From Spirochaetes bacterium RIFOXYC1_FULL_54_7 (lineage in GTDB: Bacteria > Spirochaetota > Spirochaetia > Treponematales > UBA12059): a DNA stretch of 5,184 bases. The position numbers were made by a program, and so were the translations under genes. Numbering within the stretch: position 1 is the stretch's first letter; every line of letters begins with the position of its first letter. The notes beneath the pieces were generated by a model. It worked only from the letters and a program-made list of their open reading frames with translations, made no database searches and had not been told where the DNA came from. Location of the stretch: assembly GCA_001830645.1 (NCBI GenBank), contig MIBM01000342.1:172-5355 (forward strand), written 5' to 3'. This document shows positions 1 to 4,717 of this stretch, piece by piece.

Positions 1-644
1 CCGGCTGCAATACCATTCTCGTAGAAGAAAGTACCCATTTCGAGCATTTCCTTGAAGGTCTTGGGAACCGCAAGCTCATAGCCGTACTTGGCCTTGAACT
101 GGGTCCGGTAGGCCGGATTCTCGATAAGGTCCTTGCGGGTCATCCAGACATACAAGTTGCCATTGATGGGCACCCCAAGCTGGATGCCATCCCAGGTACC
201 GATGCTGTACATCTTGGGAGTAACGGAGGCGGGATCGGTCTTGGGGTAGACGGTTCCCTTGGCCCACTTGTCAAAAGGAAGGAGCAGGGAAGCGAAAACC
301 GGGACGTTGCCTTCATCGATGCCGACTACGTCATAGTCGGTGGTCGTGTTGGTAACGGAAACAGCGGTCTTGGTCAGGACCTGTGGTGGCTGGAGCATTT
401 CGATGTTGACCTTGATGTTGGTGGCCTTCTCGAACTCGGGCAACATGGCCTGCAGTGCCTTGGGATAGGGATCGTCCCAAAGCAATACATTGATCTCCCT
501 GGCGGGCATGGGAGCCGCGGCAGGAGCAGGAGCAGCGGTAGCCGCAGGAGCGGCCGGAGCAGCTTCCTGTCCACCAGCGGCGAAGGCCGCCATGGCAACA
601 ACTGCCAATAAAACGATGACTAGAAGCGCAATCTTTGACTTCAT
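1..644 (-). CDS. ABC transporter extracellular substrate-binding protein, family 1 (sugar type), N-terminal part
   Basis: The reading frame starts at the ATG at 644 and runs off the left edge after 214 complete codons, so the C-terminal half is missing. An AAGGAAGG ribosome site (654-661) lies 9 nt upstream; an in-frame ATG at 653 abuts that site and is less likely. Residues 1-22 form an export signal: MKSK, a hydrophobic stretch, then AMAAFA. There is no cysteine, so it should be a cleaved periplasmic protein and not a lipoprotein. The mature start AGGQE resembles spirochaete binding proteins. Residues about 28-48 are a low-complexity Ala/Pro linker. From residue 50 the fold begins (REINVLLWDDPYPKALQAML), followed by a DYDVVGIDEGNVP segment and a WDGIQLGVPINGN segment, typical of solute-binding protein family 1. 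In this family the protein captures a sugar or similar solute for an inner-membrane ABC importer. The ligand cannot be read from this part. The permease genes would be expected beyond the left edge. Confidence 0.88.
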   Translation of the reverse strand, partial: MKSKIALLVIVLLAVVAMAAFAAGGQEAAPAAPAATAAPAPAAAPMPAREINVLLWDDPYPKALQAMLPEFEKATNIKVNIEMLQPPQVLTKTAVSVTNTTTDYDVVGIDEGNVPVFASLLLPFDKWAKGTVYPKTDPASVTPKMYSIGTWDGIQLGVPINGNLYVWMTRKDLIENPAYRTQFKAKYGYELAVPKTFKEMLEMGTFFYENGIAA

Positions 645-697
645 CGTATCCATCCTTCCTTAACATCTGGAATCCGGAAGCCAACGGCTTTCCGTTT

Positions 698-764
698 GTT
701 TCGTGGACACGGAAGCAGATCAATCCAGGATTGACCTTTGAACCATCCAGTAAACCCACGAAAC
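698..764. repeat. Long-range inverted repeat enclosing the leader palindrome
   Basis: GTTTCGTGG (698-706) and CCACGAAAC (756-764) are perfect 9-nt inverted repeats that bracket the 720-734 palindrome. A further imperfect hairpin (CGGAAGCC with GGCTTTCCG, 675-693) lies nearer the ribosome site. The leader RNA could therefore fold into a nested structure. Whether it is regulatory is unknown; I recognise no known riboswitch class. Confidence 0.4.
720..734. promoter_or_regulatory. 15-bp palindrome in the leader, possible operator
   Basis: TCAATCC-A-GGATTGA is a perfect 7+1+7 inverted repeat lying about 45 bp downstream of the predicted transcription start of the binding-protein gene. The single central base suits a dimeric repressor site better than an RNA hairpin, since the tightest turns would not pair. 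Sugar-uptake genes are often controlled by such sites, but no regulator is visible here, so the role is inferred. Confidence 0.4.
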
Positions 765-786
765 ATGCATTAGTTAGTTACTGAAA

Positions 787-814
787 ATAATACACTACAT
801 TTACAGGCTGTCAA
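787..814 (-). promoter_or_regulatory. Sigma-70 type promoter of the substrate-binding protein gene
   Basis: On the minus strand a perfect TTGACA (809-814) is followed after 16 bp by TATTAT (787-792), one mismatch from the consensus -10. Transcription would begin near 780, giving a leader of about 135 nt before the ATG at 644. It is the best promoter match I found in the window. Confidence 0.72.
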
Positions 815-837
815 CAGAAAACACCTCACATCCGCAT

Positions 838-870
838 ATTATTGAATAATCGAGGTGCTGTAACTACAAT
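838..870 (+). promoter_or_regulatory. Candidate promoter of the lipid kinase gene
   Basis: TTGAAT (842-847), a 17-bp spacer and TACAAT (865-870) make a reasonable sigma-70 promoter, back to back with the binding-protein promoter 27 bp away. The -35 element overlaps a 13-bp AT palindrome, ATTATT-G-AATAAT (838-850), which could be an operator or chance in AT-rich DNA. Transcription from here would start near 877, downstream of the ATG at 874, which supports a kinase start at 964. Confidence 0.42.
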
Positions 871-963
871 CAAATGGTAGTAATCGGAAAATATACCAAC
901 TATGACCAGGCTATCTGCAACTCTACTTTTCAAGCGGCCACAGTCGTAGTACACTCCCTGACC

Positions 964-2079
964 ATGGATACGAGAGCATTTGCCGAGGCCGTCCGCGGTC
1001 TGGTCGAGCGGACCCCATTATTCGGGAAAAGTGACCTTGAAGCCGTCATGGTCGCCAATCCCAGGGCTGGTGGTTTTACCAGAAGCTCACGGGCCAGACA
1101 CAACACTGCAGCCCTGGCAGATGCCGCAAAAGCCGCATCCAGTATGCCGCTGAGAGGAGGGGCCACCAACTGGCGGGCCCTGGATACCGTCTCGCCGAAG
1201 CACGCAGGCACCATAGCCCTCTCATTGCTGGAGGAAGCGGCGATCAAACCCAGGACCAAATGGCTTATTATCCTGGCCTGCGGTGATGGCACCAGCCACG
1301 AGTTCCTGGACGAACTGTCCAGAGCCCCACGGGAGCTGGCAGAACGATTCACGGTGCTCAGACTTCCCATGGGCACTGGCAACGATGGTTCGGATGGCAG
1401 GGAACTGTCGGATTCCCTCTCCAGGCTTATCGGTTATGGACGGATAGACGAACAGGTGGCCATAAGGATGATTCCAGCGCCTGGAGGACCCGCCTCGAAA
1501 CGGGCTCCGGGAGGCGAATGGCGTTCCTTCAATATTGCCAGCATGGGGGTGGACGCCTACATAACCCACATGACCAACCAGCTGAAATCAAAACTACCTG
1601 GGGATTCATACAAGATGTGGCTGGATCTGGCCACCGTCCTGTATGACCTCAGCTATCCCTCGGGGCACATGGAAATACGCGCCTTCGATGCCACGGGAAA
1701 GATCCTGGCCTCCTACGAAGGTAAATTCCTCCTTGCGGCCATGGGTATCAGCGGGCATCGGGCCTATGGATCCAACAAACCCATACTGCCGGACGACGAC
1801 AATGTATGCCTTATCAGGCAGATGTCACTCCTGCGCAAGCTGATCCTCAAAGGGCCGATCGCTGCTGGCCGGCACCGGGGGCTCCCGGAAGCGGAACTGT
1901 TCAGTGCCGACACCCTTGAGATCAGCTATGGCCACCCTATCTTGATGCAGACAGATGGCGAGGAGCAAAATCTGGTCGCCGGGGATTTCCCCTTCAGGAT
2001 GGAACGTACCGGCCCGCTGATACGCCATGTAGCCCGTACCCAGGGCAGACGCCCGGAGGCCCTGACGGGACTGGACTAA
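964..2079 (+). CDS. Diacylglycerol kinase family lipid kinase
   Basis: A 371-residue protein when started at ATG 964 (MDTRAFAEAV). An upstream in-frame ATG at 874 would add 30 residues but lies at or before the predicted transcription start, and those residues do not look like the family. Neither start has a clear Shine-Dalgarno site, so the choice is moderate. Motifs of the DAGK catalytic domain appear in order: NPRAGG (32-37), ACGDGTSHEF (105-114, the GGDGTxxE nucleotide loop), PMGTGNDGSD (135-144), then the second domain with FNIASMGVDAY (189-199), GISGHRAYGSNKPILPDDD and a C-terminal QTDGEE (329-334). Family members phosphorylate diacylglycerol, sphingoid bases or related lipids with ATP at the inner face of the membrane; the substrate here is unknown. 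Oddities are Cys for the first Gly of GGDGT and no DG after the LP segment, where relatives usually carry one. There are no membrane segments. aspS follows 91 bp later on the same strand but seems to have its own promoter. Confidence 0.8.
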   Translation: MDTRAFAEAVRGLVERTPLFGKSDLEAVMVANPRAGGFTRSSRARHNTAALADAAKAASSMPLRGGATNWRALDTVSPKHAGTIALSLLEEAAIKPRTKWLIILACGDGTSHEFLDELSRAPRELAERFTVLRLPMGTGNDGSDGRELSDSLSRLIGYGRIDEQVAIRMIPAPGGPASKRAPGGEWRSFNIASMGVDAYITHMTNQLKSKLPGDSYKMWLDLATVLYDLSYPSGHMEIRAFDATGKILASYEGKFLLAAMGISGHRAYGSNKPILPDDDNVCLIRQMSLLRKLILKGPIAAGRHRGLPEAELFSADTLEISYGHPILMQTDGEEQNLVAGDFPFRMERTGPLIRHVARTQGRRPEALTGLD

Positions 2080-2132
2080 GCCGCCCCCCTTACCATCCTG
2101 AGTTTCCCCCGAAGGCCATAACCTTGACATCT

Positions 2133-2161
2133 GGACGATCGACGCCCCGGCGCGCTATAGT
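2133..2161 (+). promoter_or_regulatory. Weak candidate promoter of aspS, near-leaderless
   Basis: TATAGT (2156-2161) is a good -10 box, with only a poor -35 (GGACGA, 2133-2138) at 17 bp spacing. Transcription would start near 2168, just before the ATG at 2171 or 12 nt before the ATG at 2180. A perfect TTGACA at 2124-2129 is 26 bp away from the -10 box, too far for an ordinary pairing. Confidence 0.3.
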
Positions 2162-2170
2162 CGCCCCACT

Positions 2171-4021
2171 ATGGAACAGATGAAGCGAAGCTCAAACTGC
2201 GGTGCCCTGACAAAGGCTGACGCGGGCAAGACGGTCACCCTGAACGGGTGGGTCAACAGGAAACGGGATCATGGCGGCATATCCTTCGTGAACCTCCGGG
2301 ATCGATACGGCACCACCCAGGTAGTCGTGGACGCAGATGCCCAGGAAGCCTTGAAGGCTGTGGTCGCGGAGCTCAAGAACGAGTATGTCATTGCCGTCGA
2401 AGGTACCGTACGTGCCAGGCCGGACACCATGGTCAATCCAGATATGGCCACCGGCACTATAGAGGTCGTAGCCAACAGGGTTGAAATACTGACCCGTTGC
2501 GAGCTCCTTCCCTTCCAGATCGACGATGAAACCGACGCCAAGGAAGAGCTCCGCCTGAAGTACCGCTACCTGGACCTCCGCTCGGGCGGCATGCAGCGCC
2601 GCATCAAACTCCGCAACGACGTTACCTTTGCCATACGGGAGTGGATGCAGGGCGAGGGCTTCTACGAGATCGAGACCCCCACCTTCATAAAGAGCACCCC
2701 TGAAGGCGCCCGGGACTACCTGGTACCCAGCCGTCTGTACCCAGGCAAGTTCTATGCCCTGCCCCAGTCGCCCCAGCTGTACAAGCAGATCCTCATGGTT
2801 TCGGGCTTTGACAAATACTTCCAGATAGCCCGCTGTTACCGCGACGAGGATGCCCGGGGAGACCGCCAGCCGGAGTTTACCCAGCTGGACATAGAAATGT
2901 CCTTCGTAGGTCGTGACGACGTCCTGTCCATGATAGAGAAACTCTTCGGTTATGTATTCAGGAAGACCATGAACGTGCAGCTGCCGCCCACCTTCAAGCG
3001 CCTGTCATACGACCAGGCCCTGGAACTGTACGGCACGGACAAGCCGGACCTCCGCTTCGGCATGCAGCTGCAGGACTTTTCACCCTGGGTGGAAGGCTCG
3101 GGCTTCCAGGCCTTCAAGGATGCCCTGACCAACGGCGAGGCAGAACGCCAGGCCAGCCTGGCCAAGGGCGTGCAGAGCCAGGGCGGGGGCGTGAAGGCTC
3201 TTGTGGTGCCTGGCAAGGCAGACTACTCGCGCAAGCAGATAGACGAGCTGGAAGCGGCCGCGAGAATCTACCGCGCCAAGGGCATGGCATGGATGAAGGT
3301 GAACGCCGCTGGCGGGCTTGAGGGCGGGGCATCCAAGTTCTTTGCCGACAACGCAGCCGCCGTTATAACCGGCCTGGGTGCCAAGCCCGGGGACCTTATC
3401 CTGATGGTGGCCGACGCCAAGCGCCGCATAGCCAACATAGCCCTGGGAGCAGTGCGCAGCAAACTGGGCAAGGATCTTGGTCTTTATGACCCGGCAAACC
3501 ACGCCAAGGATTCCGCAGCCCGCTTCGAGTTTGCCTGGATAGTTGACTTCCCCATGTTCGAGTTCAACGAGGAAGAAAACAAGTGGGACACCGCCCACCA
3601 TATGTTCACCTGGCCCCAGGAGCAGTACCAGGCCACCATGGAAACCGACCCCGGCTCGGTGAAGGGCGACCTCTACGACCTGGTGCTCAACGGCTTCGAA
3701 CTGGCCTCGGGCTCCATCCGCATCCATGACCCGGAGCTGCAGAAGCGGGTCTTCAGGATCGTGGGCTTTGACCCCGTGGAAGCCGAGAAGAAGTTTGGCT
3801 TCCTGACCGAAGCCTTCAAGTACGGCGCCCCGCCCCACGGCGGCATAGCCCCCGGCCTTGACCGCCTCGTAATGCTCATGGCCGGCGAAACCAGCATCAA
3901 GGAAGTCATAGCCTTCCCCAAGAACTCCTTCGCGGTCTCCCCGATGGATGAGTGCCCGAATGAAGTTGAGCAAAAACAGCTGGATGAGTTGCATCTCTCG
4001 ATACGATACCCGGACAAGTAG
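2171..4021 (+). CDS. aspS: Aspartyl-tRNA synthetase, bacterial type
   Basis: A class II aminoacyl-tRNA synthetase of 616 residues that charges tRNA-Asp (and perhaps tRNA-Asn) with aspartate in the cytoplasm. Order: N-terminal OB-fold anticodon-binding domain (to about 110; GWVNRKRDHGG at 26-36), catalytic core start RYLDLR (132-137), PQSPQLYKQ (198-206), motif 2 FQIARCYRDED through DRQPEFTQLDIE (217-242), the bacterial GAD insertion (about 295-440), and motif 3 GGIAPGLDRLVML (557-569) followed by FPKN. All key catalytic motifs look intact. The C-terminus is ECPNEVEQ then QKQLDELHLSIRYPDK. The family usually starts at MKRxxxCG, which here is the ATG at 2180; the 2171 start adds three residues and neither start has a strong ribosome site (only GGAAC before 2180). 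His at position 34 (31 by the shorter start) replaces the Leu of E. coli, a feature linked to non-discriminating enzymes. The last 75 bp are repeated downstream. Confidence 0.97.
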   Translation: MEQMKRSSNCGALTKADAGKTVTLNGWVNRKRDHGGISFVNLRDRYGTTQVVVDADAQEALKAVVAELKNEYVIAVEGTVRARPDTMVNPDMATGTIEVVANRVEILTRCELLPFQIDDETDAKEELRLKYRYLDLRSGGMQRRIKLRNDVTFAIREWMQGEGFYEIETPTFIKSTPEGARDYLVPSRLYPGKFYALPQSPQLYKQILMVSGFDKYFQIARCYRDEDARGDRQPEFTQLDIEMSFVGRDDVLSMIEKLFGYVFRKTMNVQLPPTFKRLSYDQALELYGTDKPDLRFGMQLQDFSPWVEGSGFQAFKDALTNGEAERQASLAKGVQSQGGGVKALVVPGKADYSRKQIDELEAAARIYRAKGMAWMKVNAAGGLEGGASKFFADNAAAVITGLGAKPGDLILMVADAKRRIANIALGAVRSKLGKDLGLYDPANHAKDSAARFEFAWIVDFPMFEFNEEENKWDTAHHMFTWPQEQYQATMETDPGSVKGDLYDLVLNGFELASGSIRIHDPELQKRVFRIVGFDPVEAEKKFGFLTEAFKYGAPPHGGIAPGLDRLVMLMAGETSIKEVIAFPKNSFAVSPMDECPNEVEQKQLDELHLSIRYPDK

Positions 4022-4065
4022 CTAGACGGAATGAGGGCAATCAACCTCTAGACAATGGTTTGGAG

Positions 4066-4081
4066 GTGCGCGACAGCGCAC
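4066..4081. repeat. Hairpin module (GTGCGC/GCGCAC), copy 1
   Basis: A perfect 6-bp stem with GACA loop, followed by ACGACAATACAATTCC. The same module recurs at 4430-4445 and, with one mismatch, at 4576-4591. Confidence 0.7.
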
Positions 4082-4105
4082 ACGACAATACAATTCCTTG
4101 CCAAC

Positions 4106-4127
4106 GCGGGCCCCGAAAGGGGCCCGC
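4106..4127. repeat. GC-rich hairpin abutting tail copy 1
   Basis: Arms GCGGGCCCC and GGGGCCCGC enclose a GAAA tetraloop, a 9-bp perfect stem. It could stop transcription out of aspS, but no T-run follows, so it is not a standard intrinsic terminator. The tail homology begins at its last base. Confidence 0.7.
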
Positions 4128-4201
4128 ATGAATGTCCGAGCGACGTAGATCAAAAGCAACTCGATGAGCTGCATTTGTCCATCCGGTATCCGGAAAAGTA
4201 A
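4127..4201 (+). repeat. aspS 3'-end copy 1, coding sense preserved
   Basis: Aligns without gaps to 3947-4021 of aspS. Of 75 positions 20 differ, yet the frame and stop are kept. It spells HECPSDVDQ then KQLDELHLSIRYPEK and TAA, against DECPNEVEQ then KQLDELHLSIRYPDK and TAG. Twelve sense codons differ silently and five change the residue; four of those are mild (N/S, E/D, E/D, D/E) and the fifth is at the junction with the hairpin. Such divergence arises only under selection on the protein, so this tail was once the end of a functional aspS. It may be the displaced native tail or one delivered from a relative. It could be read as the end of an open frame from ATG 4055, which I regard as incidental. 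Confidence 0.9.
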
Positions 4202-4210
4202 ACAGGACGT

Positions 4211-4226
4211 CGCGAGTATACTCGCG
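4211..4226. repeat. Palindrome module, copy 1
   Basis: CGCGAGTATACTCGCG is a perfect 16-bp palindrome, 9 bp after the stop of tail copy 1 and preceded by GACGT. Confidence 0.75.
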
Positions 4227-4260
4227 CGCGAGGAGATTCTTCCTCTACCCGATGGTTTTT

Positions 4261-4276
4261 CGCGAGGGTACTCGCG
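4261..4276. repeat. Palindrome module, copy 2
   Basis: CGCGAGGGTACTCGCG: 6-bp arms with a GGTA centre. It is preceded by a TTTTT run and not by a tail, suggesting a unit that lost its tail. A TGTGC-TTC-GCACA hairpin at 4290-4302 follows, a worn version of the GTGCGC hairpin module. Confidence 0.7.
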
Positions 4277-4324
4277 GCCACGCCGTTTGTGTGCTTCGCA
4301 CAATTCTGTAAGGAATGATTATAT

Positions 4325-4341
4325 GGTCGCTATACGCGACC
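4325..4341. repeat. Isolated hairpin in the array
   Basis: GGTCGC-TATAC-GCGACC is a 6-bp stem with a 5-nt loop, just ahead of a GCGCATACAAT box. It may be a diverged palindrome module. Confidence 0.45.
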
Positions 4342-4380
4342 GCAGAAACAACGGCGCATACAATATTCTTCCCTACCAAC

Positions 4381-4400
4381 GCGGGCCCACAAGGGCCCGC
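4381..4400. repeat. GC-rich hairpin abutting tail copy 2a
   Basis: Arms GCGGGCCC and GGGCCCGC with an ACAA loop, an 8-bp perfect stem. The 27 bp before it match the ACAAT/TTCC spacer of the other units, and its last base begins the tail homology, the same junction as copy 1. Confidence 0.7.
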
Positions 4401-4420
4401 ATGATTGCCCGAATGAAGTG
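4400..4420 (+). repeat. aspS 3'-end copy 2, first fragment
   Basis: CATGATTGCCCGAATGAAGT matches 3947-3966 of aspS, including 14 consecutive identical bases (TGCCCGAATGAAGT). The tail then breaks off and resumes at about 4494, after an intervening hairpin unit. In aspS the matching parts are continuous, so this copy is interrupted by about 73 bp. Confidence 0.75.
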
Positions 4421-4429
4421 GTTGACGCC

Positions 4430-4445
4430 GTGCGCGTCAGCGCAC
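4430..4445. repeat. Hairpin module (GTGCGC/GCGCAC), copy 2
   Basis: A perfect 6-bp stem with GTCA loop, followed by ACTACAAT (4446-4453). TTGACG lies just upstream (4422-4427), but 20 bp from TACAAT, so this is at best a poor promoter. Confidence 0.65.
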
Positions 4446-4471
4446 ACTACAATAAATTTCCTATCGGCACG

Positions 4472-4493
4472 CGGGCCCGCTATGGCGGGCTCG
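4472..4493. repeat. GC-rich hairpin abutting tail copy 2b
   Basis: CGGGCCCGC pairs with GCGGGCTCG across a TATG loop, with one G-T wobble. The tail here resumes at GTTACAG, a different junction from copies 1 and 2a. Confidence 0.65.
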
Positions 4494-4547
4494 TTACAGA
4501 AACAGCTGGATGAGTTACACCTTTCAATACGTTATCCGGACAAATAG
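4494..4547 (+). repeat. aspS 3'-end copy 2, second fragment, coding sense fully preserved
   Basis: From CAG 4497 to TAG 4547 it encodes exactly QKQLDELHLSIRYPDK and stop, the same as aspS 3971-4021. Eight bases differ, all third-position silent changes (CAA/CAG, TTG/TTA, CAT/CAC, CTC/CTT, TCG/TCA, CGA/CGT, TAC/TAT, AAG/AAA). Not one residue has changed. This is the clearest sign that the tail evolved as translated sequence. Confidence 0.92.
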
Positions 4548-4556
4548 CGAAGACGT

Positions 4557-4572
4557 CGCGAGGGTACTCGCG
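4557..4572. repeat. Palindrome module, copy 3
   Basis: CGCGAGGGTACTCGCG, identical to the copy at 4261-4276, 9 bp after the stop of tail copy 2 and preceded by GACGT. Confidence 0.75.
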
Positions 4573-4575
4573 GTC

Positions 4576-4591
4576 GTGCACGACAGTACAC
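4576..4591. repeat. Hairpin module, copy 3 (diverged)
   Basis: GTGCAC-GACA-GTACAC, a 6-bp stem with one mismatch, followed by ACTACAAT (4592-4599), TTCCC and TCGGCAC as in the unit before it. Confidence 0.55.
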
Positions 4592-4615
4592 ACTACAATC
4601 TCTTCCCTTCGGCAC

Positions 4616-4639
4616 ACGGGTCCGCTACAGCAGGCCCGT
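4616..4639. repeat. GC-rich hairpin abutting tail copy 3 (diverged)
   Basis: ACGGGTC pairs with GGCCCGT (one wobble), then a C-A mismatch and GC/GC around a TACA loop. The tail follows at GTTGCAG, the same junction type as copy 2b. Confidence 0.55.
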
Positions 4640-4641
4640 TG

Positions 4642-4692
4642 CAGAAGCAACTGGATGAATTGCATCTTTGAATATGTTAACCTGACAAATGG
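4642..4692 (+). pseudogene. aspS 3'-end copy 3, decayed
   Basis: Reads QKQLDELHL, then TGA, I, C, TAA, PDK and TGG in place of the stop. Relative to copy 2b the first nine codons carry only silent changes. The last eight include TCA to TGA, CGT to TGT, TAT to TAA and loss of the terminal stop. It is the oldest-looking copy and no longer codes for the tail. Confidence 0.8.
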
Positions 4693-4701
4693 CATAGGCG
4701 T

Positions 4702-4717
4702 CGTGAGTATACTCGCG
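4702..4717. repeat. Palindrome module, copy 4
   Basis: CGTGAGTATACTCGCG, one base from the perfect palindrome at 4211-4226. It follows tail copy 3 and ends the recognisable array. Between here and 4790 I see nothing further except a GCTCGAGC palindrome (4731-4738). Confidence 0.65.

Larger units (their letters stand above)
4323..4547 (+). other. Chimeric open frame ending in the aspS tail, probably not a gene
   Basis: A 74-codon open frame starts at ATG 4323, 8 nt after an AAGGA ribosome-like site (4310-4314), and ends in SLQ then KQLDELHLSIRYPDK. Its first two thirds are translated repeat modules (hairpins and GC blocks) with no protein-like character. The good ribosome site makes translation possible, giving a short peptide carrying the AspRS tail. 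I think it more likely a by-product of a coding tail being carried in the repeat. Confidence 0.15.

Noticed and set aside
331..759. Minus-strand open frame over the binding-protein start
   Set aside because: It is in a different frame from the real gene, which starts at 644 with a ribosome site and signal peptide; the frame reads through the promoter leader and repetitive Ala/Pro codons out of frame.
874..963. Lipid kinase start at the first in-frame ATG (874)
   Set aside because: It lies at the predicted transcription start, has no properly spaced ribosome site, and the extra 30 residues do not resemble the family's N-terminus. It cannot be fully excluded.
2124..2161. TTGACA/TATAGT as a normal promoter for aspS
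   Set aside because: The spacer is 26 bp, well outside the usual 16-18 bp.
3080..3994. Long open frame antisense to aspS
   Set aside because: It is a shadow of the GC-rich codon pattern of aspS; the sense strand encodes an intact, motif-complete enzyme.
4277..4400. tRNA or other standard RNA gene among the hairpins
   Set aside because: There is no cloverleaf arrangement, T-loop consensus or CCA end; the stems are separate simple hairpins.
3965..4500. Integron attC sites (GTTRRRY-like core in the aspS tail)
   Set aside because: Only aspS itself has GTTGAGC; the copies read GTAGATC, GTTACAG and GTTGCAG. A seven-base degenerate match is expected by chance and no integron integrase is visible.
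4106..4639. Intrinsic terminators at the GC-rich hairpins
   Set aside because: The stems are strong, but none is followed by a T-run; each runs directly into an aspS tail. They may still slow transcription, but I do not call them terminators.
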